64,000 nt of DNA from Megalobrama amblycephala (taxonomy: Eukaryota; Chordata; Actinopteri; Cypriniformes; Xenocyprididae), in NCBI RefSeq assembly GCF_018812025.1, contig NC_063052.1:13995001-14059000 (forward strand), given 5' to 3'. Position numbers and translations under genes: made by a program. Shown piece by piece: positions 12,917-24,399 of the stretch. Position 1 is the stretch's first letter; the number at the start of each line of letters is the position of its first letter. The notes beneath the pieces are model-generated. The model had not been told where the DNA came from and searched no databases. It saw nothing but the letters and a program-made list of their open reading frames with translations.

Positions 12917-13531
12917 AGGGTTAGTTCACCCAAAAATGAAAATTCTGTCATTAATTACTCACCCTCATGTCGTTCTACACCTGTAACACATTCGTTCATC
13001 TTTAGAACACAAATTAAGATATTTTTGATGAAAGCCGATGCTTAGTGCCAGTAATTTCACCGAACTTCTCAAGATCCAGAAAGGTACTCAAAACATATTT
13101 AAAACAGTTCATGTGACTGCAGTGGTTCTATCTTAATATTATAAAGCAATGCGAATACTTTTTGTGCACCAAAATAACAACTTTCCAACAATATCTAGTG
13201 ATGGGCGATTTCAAAACACTGCTTTGAAGCTTTACTAATCTTTTGTTTCGAATCAGTTGTTCGGAGCGCCAAAGTCACATGATTTCAGCAGTTTGGCAGT
13301 TTGATACACGAACCGAATCACTGATTCGAAACAAAAGATTATGTTTTGAGTACCTTTCTGGATCTTGAGAGGTTCGGTGACACTGCTGGCAGAGGCCTCA
13401 CTGAGCCATCGGATTTCATCAAAAATATCTTAATTTTTTGTTCCGACGATGAACGAAGGTCTTACAGGTGTAGAACGACATGAGGGTGAGTAATAAATGA
13501 CATTATTTTCATTTTTGGGTGAACTAACCCT
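12917..13531. mobile_element. TTAA-flanked palindromic element, TTAGTTCACCC family, long form
   Basis: The ends read AGGGTTAGTTCACCCAAAAA and its inverse, and TTAA lies on both sides at 12913-12916 and 13532-13535. The inner sequence is also a near-palindrome: the AAGATATTTTTGATGAAA and TGTAGAACGACATGAGGG parts recur inverted, with a loop near 13200-13330 containing ACGAATCTTTTGTTTCGAA-like words. There is no coding sequence. Related long copies are at 61373-61810 and, as a half copy, at 18118-18364. This is a very common cyprinid foldback element. Confidence 0.85.
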
Positions 13532-13535
13532 TTAA

Positions 13536-13779
13536 AGGTGCAGTAAGCGATTTCTGAGAAACACTGATTATATTTGAAATCACCAAAAAAAACACGCCCA
13601 CACCTAAAAAGATCACACCCCTATCTTTATAGCTCCACCCCCAAAATTCATTAGCATGCTACGCAACACAGGCACTCATGAGTGGACACGCCCCTTACTG
13701 CTGATTGGCTACAAGTGTATTTTGGTGCTCGGTCCGATCCACTTTCAACAGCGTTTCTCAGAATACGCTTACTGCACCT
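13536..13779. mobile_element. Palindromic MITE, AGGTGCAGTAAGCG family
   Basis: The left end AGGTGCAGTAAGCGATTTCT and following GAGAAAC are mirrored at the right end by GTTTCTCAGAATACGCTTACT then GCACCT. The element shares its left TTAA (13532-13535) with the right flank of the preceding element; the right flank reads GTAA, one base different. It is about 244 bp and cannot code for anything. A GC-richer middle has CCACACC and GCTCCACCCCC motifs. Confidence 0.8.
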
Positions 13780-15665
13780 GTAAGCCATTAAGATGTTTAA
13801 TATTCAGTGTTTGAATTAAGTTTATTTTTATCCAATTTACACTTTTGGTCTTGTTTTAAGAATACATTAAACATCAATTCATGAGGTTTATACACTTTTT
13901 TTTTTTTTTTTACTTTTTTTTTGCATAAAGCTTAATATCCAGGCACAGATCCAAAAACACAGTGAAGCCAGAGTTTAAGTCTGAATTCCATTGTTTTGTA
14001 TATAGATATGTTCTGCCAAGACCTACTGAGACACTTCGCTACAGTTTATGAAATACTAATAATGTGAAAGTTTTATCATGTTGTTACCCTGATGAGAAGT
14101 ATCAACAACTTTAATCTCCACATTAAGATTAATTTCACATTTCTAATAATTCAATTCAAAGGCCACATTGTTCAAACAAGCACAGCATAATACGCTTGTT
14201 TGACATTTAGAGGACATTTAAACCGTCCAACTTAAGCAGAGCAGGCAGTGTTGTGGAGCATTGTCTTTATTACAGACCGTTTGCTTGAGTTTCTGTAGCA
14301 CTAATGGCATTACGTTAAGGAAATTCTTGAGGAATCGTGTCTGACAGAGATTTGGTGGAGTCCAGCCAAATAATTACGCCCCCAGGCGAATTGTGAATCC
14401 AGTACGAACATGCTTCCACAATCTTGCTCCCAGTTTAAAAGGACGGAGGCAGGAGTGCCCATCAAAGGAGGAACATTATTAGATGTGGCATCCACTCCAG
14501 GGAAGGCATGACAGAGGACCTGTGGCCACATACGGATTTCAAGTTCTATTTCTACCTGACCTACTCTGAACAGTGAGCAAAAAGTGTTGCAAAGTGCTTG
14601 CTGTGTCATCAAAAAGCTACAAGACTAAGTTTGGTAGAAGAACTCCATTTGCACATTTGCAATTCTTATGGCGTTATGAAAGCTAGCTCCCTTGGCCCTT
14701 TGCCAAACTCTTTGCCCTAGTTTACATGATGTATCTTCGATTATTCTTCATTATCATGCTCACCTCTAAATGACTTCGGCTTGAAGGAGAAGTTTGCTTT
14801 GCGAATTTGACACCACTACCATCTGTACATGCAAACTACTGTGTTTATTTAGTTGCTTTGGGGGTTGAATGATGTCTTTTCTTAACACAATAAGGCATTT
14901 CATTCTTGCAAGGTGCACTCGCTTTCTTGACACACAGAAACAAGATGCTGATCTCTGAAGTATCAGCAGCAGGTTGCCAAAAAAATTGCTGTGTAGAATT
15001 CTGGAACCCTTGTTATTAGCGACACCGGTGGCCATTAAGTGAACTGCAGCCAGCAACTTATTACAAGTGCTTGCACTTGTGCACAAATAACGTGATTCAA
15101 TGCCCCCATATAATCATGGTTTTTTTGTTTTTGTTTTTGGGGGGAATTTTCCATTTTTATAAAGTCTGCATTTATCCTGAATTTTAGGAGAACTACAGAC
15201 CTCTCGCTCACTCCAATTTTGCTAAGTTACTGTACTCTGACTCATTATTTCATATAATATTTTCATCAGTTTAGCTCATGCTCAGAGCTGTTGTGCCTTA
15301 CTGAGAATTTGAATAAATCTTACTAATGTGAGACCTTTACTAGCCAGCTTTACTAGCAGGCCTTCCAGCTAGCACCACCAAGCCTTTACGGGTTATCCAG
15401 AAAACAGCAGCATGTCTGGACTTCAATCAGCTGAAGAAGAGTCGAGTCATACTCTTTCCACTGGCTGCCCGTAGCTGCTCACATCAAATAATCAAGGCTC
15501 TGATTCTAGCATAAAGGATTTACATTCCCTCTCATTCCCTGCGGTCAGTGAATCAACAATGCCTGGTGGAGCCATCACAGTGTGGTACAAGGTCACTTTC
15601 AAAAACTTCAAACTCACGGTCACTCGAAAAGAGGAGTCCATTTGCAATCTTCAGAGAACTTGTGA
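13780..15665. other. Intronic sequence, no gene seen
   Basis: Contains a T run near 13897-13910. Two minus-strand open frames of about 100 codons (14310-14612 and 14766-15086) have no domain, no csmd3 similarity and no convincing acceptor and donor pair, so I do not call them exons. No mobile element ends were seen. Confidence 0.4.
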
Positions 15666-15975
15666 CTAACTAATAGAGATGCACCGATACTAAATTTGTC
15701 CACCGATATGATTATTCAGAACAATATCTGCCGATACGGATACCAATAGTTTGACTGAACTCTCTCTCAACTAATGCTGTAAATTATACAGGGAACCCTA
15801 TCATTTGGTACATTACTATAAAATTAGAGTTTAAAAAAACAGAGTCTAAACTATTATATTCAACTGCTATTTATTTTCAGATATAATAATTACTCTCAAA
15901 TAAAAACTGAAATGTTTGTATACAATTCAGTTGCACATAAGGTAGCTTTCACCTTATGTGACACTTGTTTTATAG

Positions 15976-15976
<1 letters not shown>

Positions 15977-16025
<49 letters not shown>
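15977..16025. repeat. (TA)n microsatellite
   Basis: Pure TA dinucleotide tract inside the hAT element at 15674-18059. Confidence 0.95.
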
Positions 16026-16027
<2 letters not shown>

Positions 16028-16082
16028 CAAACTAACAAACTGTGAACACTGGAAAAATGTCTTAAGGTAAATGTAACATTAA

Positions 16083-17059
16083 AGGTGCCATCGAACATTT
16101 TTTTTAAAAGATGTAATATAAGTCTAAGGTGTCCCCTGAATGTGTCTGTGAAGTTTCAGCTCAAAATACCCCATAGATTTTTTTTAAATTAATTTTTTTA
16201 ACTGCCTATTTTGGGGCATCATTAAATATGAGCCGATTTATGCTGTGCGGCCCCTTTAAATCTTGTGCTCTCCGCCCACGGAGCTTGCGCTTGCCTTAAA
16301 TAGTGCCTAAACAAAGTTTACACAGCTAATATAACCCTCAAATGGATCTTTACAAAGTGTCCGTCATGCATGCGGCATGCATGCGTTGGATTATGTGAGT
16401 ATTGTATACTGTTATATTGTTTACATTGATTGTGAATGAGTTTGAGGCTGTGCTCCGTGGCTAACGGCTAATGTTACACTGTTGGAGAGATTTATAAAGA
16501 ATGAAGTTGTGTTTATGAATTATACAGACTGCAAGTGTTTAAAAATTAAAATAGCGATGGCTCTTGTCTCCGTGAATACAGTAACGAAACGATGGTAACT
16601 TTAACCATATTTAACAGTACATTAGCAACATGCTAATGAAACATTTAGAAAAACAGTTTAGAAATATCACTAAAAATATCATGTAATCATGGATCATGTC
16701 TGTTATTATTGCTCCATCTGCCATTTTTCCCTATTGTTCTTGCTTGCTTACCTAGTCTGATGATTCGGCTGTGCTGCTCCAGACGTTAATGCCTGCCCTT
16801 GTCTAATGCATTGAACATGGGCTGGCATATGCAAATATTGGGGGCGTACACCCCGACTGTTATGTAACAGTCGGTGTTATGTAACAGTCTGTGTTATGTT
16901 GAGATTCGCCTCTTCTTCGGAGGTCTTTTAAACAAATGAGATTTATATAAGAAGGAGGAAACAATGGGGTTTGAGACTCACTGTATGTCATTTCCATGTA
17001 CTGAACTCTTGTTATTCAACTATGCCAGTATAAATTAAATTTTTCATTCAAGGGCACCT
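16083..17059 (+). mobile_element. TTAA-flanked element, AGGTGCC family, copy 2
   Basis: It begins AGGTGCCATCGAA and ends AAGGGCACCT, between TTAA at 16079-16082 and 17060-17063. The interior matches the copies at 11303 and 58283 almost throughout. It differs near 16860-16900, where a GTTATGTAACAGTC word is duplicated. It has no reading frame. It sits inside the hAT element and directly abuts the next element through a shared TTAA. Confidence 0.8.
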
Positions 17060-17063
17060 TTAA

Positions 17064-17744
17064 AGGGATAGTTCACCCAAAAATGAAAATTTGATGTTTA
17101 TCTGCTTACCCCCAGTACATCCAAGATGTAGGTGAATTTGTTTCTTCAGTCGAACGCAAATTATGATTTTTAACTGCAACCGCTGCCGTCTGTCAGTCAA
17201 ATAATAGGAGTGATTGGGAACTTGAACAATAAGAGTCGAAAAAACTTCCATAGACAAATCCTAATTAAACCCTGCGGCTCGTGACGACACATTGATGTCC
17301 TAAGACACGAAACGATCGGTTTGTGCAAGAAACCGAACAGTATTTATATCATTTTTTACCTCTAATACATCACTTCCGTCAGCAGAGCGGGTTTTTTGAC
17401 CTTACTAACAGGATGCTGAACGAAGTTGGACATAGTGGTGTATTAGAGGTAAAAAATGATATAAATACTGTTCGTTTTCTCACACAAACCGATCGCTTCG
17501 TGTCTTAGGACATCAATGTGTCGTCACGAGCCGCAGGGTTTAATTTGGATTTGTCTAAGCAAGTTTTATTTACTGTTACAGTAGAAGTTCCCATCCACTG
17601 CTATTATTTGACTGACAGATGGCAGCGGTTGCAGTTAAAAATCATAATTTGCGTTCGACTGAAGAAACAAATTCACCTACATCTTGGATGTACTGGGGGT
17701 AAGCAGATAAACATCAAATTTTCATTTTTGGGTGAACGATCCCT
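17064..17744. mobile_element. TTAA-flanked palindromic element, GATAGTTCACCC form
   Basis: The ends are AGGGATAGTTCACCCAAAAA and the inverse ending TTTTGGGTGAACGATCCCT, with TTAA at 17060-17063 and 17745-17748. The two halves are long inverted copies: GTACATCCAAGATGTAGGTG, CGAACGCAAATTATGA and CTCTAATACATCACTTCC all recur inverted. Short open frames at 17060-17257 and 17518-17748 read the two arms of the same palindrome and are not genes. The arms stay very similar, which suggests a young copy or arm-to-arm conversion. Confidence 0.85.
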
Positions 17745-18117
17745 TTAAGTGAAATATTGTTCACAAGCTGTTTTATTTCACAAGCTGTTGATTGAGTGAT
17801 TACATGATACATTTCGGTAAGTTGTGCTGTATCGTTCAACATACCTTCTGATGTTCATGCACGTTTTTTCATGCTGTAACTTGTAGTAAAGAGGAAGAGA
17901 TGACTCAAATGAATCGTGCCGCTTGAACTAAGGAGTTACAGTGATCTGTCACGTCACGTTTAAGAGTGTCAAAATGTAAAAACGGCTGTTGTTAAACAAT
18001 TGGCTGATGACTGATAGCGAAAATAAGTGCTTTATCGGCCAATAACCGGTACATCCCTACTAACTATCTACACTACCCAGAAGAGATTATTATTTTTGTT
18101 TTGTTTTTGCGCACAAA

Positions 18118-18364
18118 ATTGTATTGCTTCTCACTTCATAACATTAAGGTTAAACCACTGCAGTCACGTCAACTGTTTTAAAATATGTCTTTAGTACCTT
18201 TCTGGACCTTGAAAATGGTGGTTATATTGCTGTCTATAGCTCTCGCATTTCATCAAAAATATCTTAATTTGTATTCCAAAGATGAATGAAGGTCTTATGG
18301 GTGTGGAACGACATGAGGGTGAGTAATTAATGACAGAATTTTCATTTTTGGGTGAACTAACCCT
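18118..18364. mobile_element. Half copy of the TTAGTTCACCC palindromic element
   Basis: The right half only is present: an inner part with CACTGCAGTCACGT and TACCTTTCTGGACCTTGA, then GAACGACATGAGGGTGAG and the terminus GGGTGAACTAACCCT, followed by TTAA at 18365-18368. The left terminus is missing, so the copy is truncated. It has no coding sequence. Confidence 0.7.
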
Positions 18365-18368
18365 TTAA

Positions 18369-20335
18369 AATTTTACTTTATCGGTTGTACCGTTCTCTTA
18401 AAACCATATGCACTATTCTCATTTCTACGACCCTTTAGATAAAACAATTAAAAATTAAAAAGTATGCTAAATGAATGAATGTTGTATCAGAAAACCTTTC
18501 CGTCAATAACAGAAACAATTACTACATTAATTTGCGGAGTATCCAGCATTTGTAAATTCTGGCGTCAACCGCCTTCCAGTTATTTTTAGATGTACAAAAC
18601 AGCCTTGTTATGCTGCTTTATATTGCAAACTGGTATTTTTCCTATTATATTATTTTAATGTACTGTAGTAATTATAAACACTGGTTTGTAGCACAAATGG
18701 CTTTACAGTTTACTACACTTTGATATTAATCTTCTAGTTATTTACCTATAGCGGCTAATGAATCAGAAGTCATTCACAGGAAATACAGGATAGCTGTAGG
18801 GATAGCTGTAGGGAGTCACATTAAAACTATAATTAAACACGTCATCCACCCTTTTTTTACTGGTTCACTGGCAACAAGCTCCTAGACTGGTCGCCGAGTT
18901 TCTCAGATGGAGACCTGGGAAGTCTGTGTATTCTGAAGCCAAACAGCCCTGCCAATAGCAGCTTTATTTTCTGCAGATGAGCGTTGCCATCAACTGGCAT
19001 CTTGAACCAGCAACAGCTGGTTAATGTGAATAAGAGTGGAGAGGGCCGAAATGGAATGGGCTTCCATTCTGATGGCATCTCTTTCAGATGAATCAGTGGC
19101 CTAAATTGGATTTTGCCGGGCTGTGTCCTGAAGCGCAGTGCAGATGTTGCTTTTTGAACCCGGTCACTTGTCCTGGCGATGCAGCGAGTACCTGCTATTT
19201 CACAGTCAAAAAACATGCCAGCTCAATTCAATGCAGCAAGCTTCTAATCAGCACTCTTGGATCTTGCACAAATCAAACAAATCCAATCCTATAGCCAAAC
19301 TTCTGCTCACATTTTCAGTTATCCAAGATGATTGCATGTCTATTTAGAGGAATGGACATAGAAGCAGACTGACCTCACAAAAATCTCTCAAGTCACGCAA
19401 AGCATTTCACTCTGACCTGGAAAGAGATGCTCATACCAACAGGTCGATTAAACAACTTGCATATCTGGTCTATGATGTAATTTAATGTTGTAGCATCATG
19501 TAAATGAGTTCTTTTTTAACTTAAGACTCACAAAAATTGATCCAAAAGATCTAAAAGACTTCGTATATGAATTTCCATATAAAATCCAACACTTCAGTAA
19601 GATAATAGCACAGATATGTAAGGGTTGGCAAACAATTTCATATTTCACTCCAGACCTTTACAGAACAGCTCGAGCTGTGAATGGTTGTGTAGACATTGGA
19701 ATCGGGTTTATGGTAAATGTGTGTAAGTAGTTCACAAACACAGTACGCAGCCAAGCACATGAGAAAATTATGGCTATGGATGACCTGTCAAAGCATAAAC
19801 TTAAAAGCGGCTCGCTTTTCGCCGTTCTTTCTTTCCACCCCCACCATTTTATTACATTTGAGCTTTTATGAGAGAAGCAAAAAGATAGCTACTTTCAAAA
19901 AAGACAAAATGTGATTTGTTGTTGAAATATGAGTTAGTTTGGAGAAACGGCACAAAACAAAACAAATCAACTGAAAAAAAGGAAAGAGGCATTCAAGCAT
20001 TGGCAACAAAAACAACACTTTTCTGAGTCCGAATGTTGAAAGTTATTGCAAAAATAGCCGGGTGAGCTGAAGTCAATGACAATCAATACAGTTTTGAAAT
20101 ATATTTCTCATGCTTAACTTAATTAGACATCTGGAACAAAATGATAATTAATACCAAAATGTGTTTATACTTATTTTTTGATTTGCAACTTTAATGCAAC
20201 AAAAATAACTCAAATCAAAGATAATTAATCATATAATTAATTATCCAGAGAGGACAGTCTAATAGACTTTCATTACAGTGTTCATAGGAGCAAGATGGAA
20301 ACCATGCACTTGCAATGACAAAGCGAGCAGCTTAC
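18369..20335. other. Intron next to the csmd3 exon, partly unique-looking
   Basis: This stretch has no recognisable transposon ends. The part at about 18850-19350 is richer in GC than the surroundings and carries overlapping open frames, including a 119-codon one on the minus strand (18857-19216). Those frames show no known domain, and I treat the region as possible conserved non-coding sequence rather than a gene. The next csmd3 exon was not found here. Confidence 0.4.
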
Positions 20336-20448
20336 CTTGATAATGGGCGCTGAAGCCTTTGTATCGATGGTTGCTGTCAGTAACAAAGTGTAACCTCAGC
20401 CAGTTCTTGTTGCTAACAATAGGAGATGGGACATTCATTCCGGATAGC
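20336..20448 (-). CDS. csmd3: csmd3 exon, second part of a CUB domain
   Basis: This 113-nt exon encodes LSGMNVPSPIVSNKNW, LRLHFVTDSNHRYKGFSA and HYQ, the C-terminal beta-strands of a CUB domain of a CUB-and-sushi multiple-domain protein. CSMD proteins are very large type I membrane proteins of neurons, whose extracellular CUB and sushi repeats are linked to complement control and synapse or dendrite development. On the minus strand the exon follows a TTTACAG acceptor and ends at CAAG before GTAAGC. The first G completes the Trp codon begun by the exon at 60077-60284. The final G is the first base of the next codon (phase 1). HFVTDSNHRY and LSGMN match CSMD3 better than CSMD1 by memory. Teleosts have two csmd3 copies and I cannot say which this is. 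Confidence 0.93.
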
Positions 20449-20459
20449 CTGTAAACACA

Positions 20460-21779
20460 TGAAGGAAAGCTCTTTACATTTGTTACGGAACGTCTCCCGT
20501 TAAAAACGACAACAAAAAAAAAAACATTTATAAGAACGTGGCATCTGTCTAAACTCACGTTCTGTAGATGAACAATGACAGATAGCACTGTCAAAATGAG
20601 TTTAAATGATCTGTCTGTTTAGGCCGTAAAAGTGGATGTTTGGATAGTCAATATTTTATCTTCTGAAGTATAAAACTTTCTGAAAGCTCATAATATACTA
20701 CCAAGGTCAGTGATCTAATACTTTGACATTTTGAGGCATGGCACTGGGGACATTTAACAGAGTACAAGCACCTTAACACTTAGTCCACCATTACTCATGG
20801 AGCGCACGCCGGGCCAGATACGGCCAGCATGCTCCCTGGACGCTTTTGAGGGGCGGTGCACACATACTGAAAATGTTGACAAGTAAAAAACATTGTGTGT
20901 GTGTGTGTGTGTGCACGCGTGCAGTGTGTCGTGAATCAGCGTGGCGCTGCAACAGAGGACAGAGGTCATTCTAACCCCAACCCTCCACCCATCAAAATGC
21001 TCCATCTTCATCCTACATCTGTCTCACTTTATTGATGACTAACTGGAGATGTCATTAAAGGACATGGCCACATGAATCACACTTTAATGGCCTTCACAGG
21101 CTGGAGCGGAGCCATATCATTACTGTTATCTTTCTGTCTCTGTCTCTCTCTCTCTTTCCCTCCCACACACACACATGCACACACACTCTGTATAGGTTCT
21201 TTTGGTTAAACTCATAGGTAAAGTGTGCAATCTCTGCCCGACTACTGTCACCACACAGAACTGTAAAAATAACGACTGTTTGTAAACAGTTTTCCTGTTC
21301 ACAGCGTGAACAGCAGTTTAACAAACAATACGTTAATATTGGTTAACTTACATTACAGAGACAGCTTTTTCAGTTACTTTGTCTGTTTTTGGTCCGAACA
21401 TGAAAATATATCCAAACGGAGTCAAACAACCTCGGTGTCTTCAAGCATCACACAGTAATGTTGTTTGACCCTGAATGAATCAGTGTTTGAATGAATCAGA
21501 TGAATGATTCAATGACTCACTCATAAAGAATTCAATTGTTTCCTTTCTGAGAGAATTAGCTGATTCAATGACAAATTCACTCAGTGAGCACAACATTACT
21601 CGCAAAATGATGTAACATGCACATTTTTTTTTATTTATTGATTTATTGATTTATTTATTGATTTATTTATTTATTTTTAAGAAAACCAGTTGATCCCATA
21701 TTTTTGATACTTATGTTGTTGAATAAAGATATCAAAGTATAAATAAATAAAAGCATAAAAATTGCTGAAAAAATAAATG
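20460..21779. other. Intronic sequence with short microsatellites
   Basis: Contains a (GT)n tract near 20894-20912, a (CT)n-rich tract near 21130-21155 followed by (AC)n, and TTTATTGA-type tandem words near 21632-21676. No gene or transposon ends were recognised. Short minus-strand frames here are made from these low-complexity tracts. Confidence 0.5.
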
Positions 21780-22147
21780 TGACCGTGGACCACAAAACCA
21801 GTCATAAGGGTCATTTTTTTAAAATCATCTGAAAGCTGAATAAATAAGCTTTCAGTGTTATGATAGGACAATATTTGGCCGAGATACAACTATTTGAAAA
21901 TCTGGAAACTGGGGGTGCAAAAAAAAAAAAAAAAAAATCTAAATATTGAGAAAATAACCTTTAAAGTTGTCCAAATGAAGTCCTTAGTAATGCATTTTTG
22001 ATATATTTATGGTAGGAAATTTACAAAATGTCTTAATGGAACATGATCTTTACTTAATATCCTAATGATTTTTGGTATAAAAGAAAAATCGATAATTTTG
22101 ACCCATACAATGTATTGTTGGTTATTGCTACATATATAGCCATGCAA
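21780..22147. repeat. Dispersed fish repeat starting TGTGACCGTGGACCAC
   Basis: The opening GTGGACCACAAAACCAGTC, then GGACAATATTTGGCCGAGAT, GTTGTCCAAATGAAGTCCTT and ATAATTTTGACCCATACAAT, are hallmarks of a common cyprinid repeat that I recognise from memory. Full copies usually close with the inverse of the opening sequence; here that end is not seen, so the copy looks 3' truncated. An A run at about 21919-21937 lies inside. Confidence 0.65.
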
Positions 22148-24399
22148 CATATGACTTATGTTTCTAATCAAATCATGTTTGAAATAATATTTCTTCATTA
22201 CAGCATTTTTTTTTTTATTACTTACTATATTCCAAAATATGCGCAAGACAAATTTTATTTGCAGCATGGTTTTTCTTCTCATATCCACCTTTTTCCTATA
22301 CGCCCCATGATGCTTTGTGCGAATTATGGGAGTGTGGGAGTGAACTGTAAACAATCAGTGAAAGGTTCGATCTATGATCATAATAAGCATTTAAAAAAAA
22401 AAAAATTGAGATGACATTATTCTACTCACAAACATTTATATTTACAAACATTTATAATAACTCAAAAACATAAATAACTCCCGATTATTTCTACAGCAAT
22501 ATTACGGATGTGTTAAATATGATTTCTGTCATTGTGACAGACAATAAATATTATATTTACCTGCTTTAGAAACATTCCAAACACTGCATATAGGGATTAA
22601 AAATGGTAAAGGGGAGACAACTACATTTAAAGCATCCATGTGAAAACAAACCTAGAACGAGGTGTGAGGATTTGGGGAGATAAGAGCATTCCAGTGTATT
22701 ATTAATGGGATATGTCGGGAGAGCAGACCACATATGTGCAGTATGTGTTGTCCTTTTTCATACTGTTAGAGCGAAATATAAAGAAAAAGAGTGCAGTGAT
22801 TGAAAAGATCTCTTGCCATAGATATTCTTATCATACCACATCACATTAAAATACCAAGCATTATGTTATTCTCCTGAGGTATGAACATGAGAACATGAAG
22901 GAATTTTTACAGGCCATTCAGTCAAATTATTATTATTATTATTATTATTAGCACAACCTTATGATTTGAAATTATTTGTTTTAGTCTTTTTGAATGGGAC
23001 TTCCCCAAACCGGAATCCACCCATGCAAGCCATAATCTAAAATACAGTAAGGAAAAGGTTGATAGGCCTATTTAAAAAAAAAGACTTAAAATCAGCCAAG
23101 GTTTGTGCACTGGGAATTGGGAGTTAACTTCAAAGGTAAGTTAGGGTCAGATTCCATCAAAAATCGATTCCATCAAAAGGCTTAACATGTCTGGGCGTGT
23201 CTGTGTCCATTACCTCGATTTCCAAATGACTACATGTTCCAGAAGAACCTTACAAGATAGCAGAGGGAATTTAATGCATCCTACTGACTACTGACTGAAT
23301 ATTTTGATTCAGTACACCAAAAAAACAACAAAAAAAAACCAACTCGCAAGTTACCTCATTACGACAGTATGTGGTGACATTTTATTGAGCATTATTTACT
23401 CAACAGATTCGGATGTCGACCAAAACAGCGCAAATTTAACATACAGATTATATAGGTAAACAATACCTTGACATTTGTACTGTAAAATATACTTTGTTTT
23501 GTATGTTAAGTGGTTTTTATAGGCCTGTGGCCTTTAAATACAATATTTAGACATTTAAAACCTTACATTTGTGGCATAGTCACAGACATCTTTTGCATGG
23601 TTTCACATAAACAAAAACTATATGAGATTTCACAGAGCTCCAACAGCCTCCCAAAGGGACAACTGGTTTTTCTGACAACCTAGTAATGTGTCTTTGAAAT
23701 ATGCATTCAATACTTATATGAAACTTGCAAGACTATGTTTGTCCCCATTCTTGTCAAGCAGTAGCACAATCACAAAACAACAGTGCTTGCACAAATAAAC
23801 CTTTCCGTGTCCATGACTTTACACGTCTCGGTGAGTTTAAATTTAAATCTGAAATGGAGTCCCATAAATTAAACATCTGTTACTATAAAGACCATAAATT
23901 AAATATGAGTCAAAACCATTTAGGTTCTTCTGTTTTATGAGCATGCTTTAATTTAAGAAGTGAAGTATGCCAAATGCCCCTTAAATTTTAAAAGCATAAC
24001 ATTAAAAAGTTTTAGTTTTATCCCCCTTTCTGCCAATAACCTATATACTCACAAAGTAGTCCACTCTCTTCTTAGAGTTTAACACAGCGTATGTGCTTTG
24101 ACTTTAAGGAAAGACACATTGTACTTCTTTTATTCAATCTTAGCATGACGAATACCATTGAACAGACTCACCCAATCATGTGATTCGCTCCATCAAAATG
24201 AGTCCTAATGCATCAAAATACAGTGTTATTTTTGATCAAACAAAGTCTGTTTGACTGTAGTGCCTCAGTTCAAACAGAAACTCAGAGTGTGATTGAATTG
24301 ATAATTTCTTCTGCTTTACTACTACCTGTTGCGTGAAAAAACATTAATTAATGTAATGTATGTTGAGAGATACAGTGTAACTTACTGAAATGTTTCATA
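22148..24399. other. Intronic sequence, no gene seen
   Basis: Includes a (TTA)n tract near 22928-22951 and A runs near 22393 and 23330. Two overlapping frames of about 100 codons at 22007-22414 (one per strand) fall in or beside the preceding repeat and are not genes. From about 22560 to 24390 the sequence looks mostly single-copy. Confidence 0.45.

Larger units (their letters stand above)
15674..18059. mobile_element. hAT-type element interrupted by two later insertions
   Basis: The left terminus is TAGAGATGCACCGATA and the right is CCGGTACATCCCTA, near-inverse sequences. The flanks are CTAACTAA (15666-15673) and CTAACTAT (18060-18067), an 8-bp duplication with one mismatch, as expected for hAT. 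Inside lie a (TA)n tract and two TTAA-flanked elements (16083-17059 and 17064-17744). Removing these leaves a short non-autonomous element with no transposase. A related terminus occurs at 53366. Confidence 0.75.

Noticed and set aside
14310..15086. Two ~100-codon minus-strand frames as exons
   Set aside because: No domain, no family resemblance and no convincing splice pair.
18857..19216. 119-codon minus-strand open frame as a csmd3 exon
   Set aside because: No CUB or sushi Cys pattern, and no match to the segment expected after the CUB domain.
1..20335. Next csmd3 exon (linker and sushi domain)
   Set aside because: I looked for the expected minus-strand pattern and saw none; it probably lies outside the window, but a short exon could be missed by eye.
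20259..20594. 111-codon single-exon gene
   Set aside because: Only 20336-20448 is csmd3-like; the rest lies beyond clear acceptor and donor sites.
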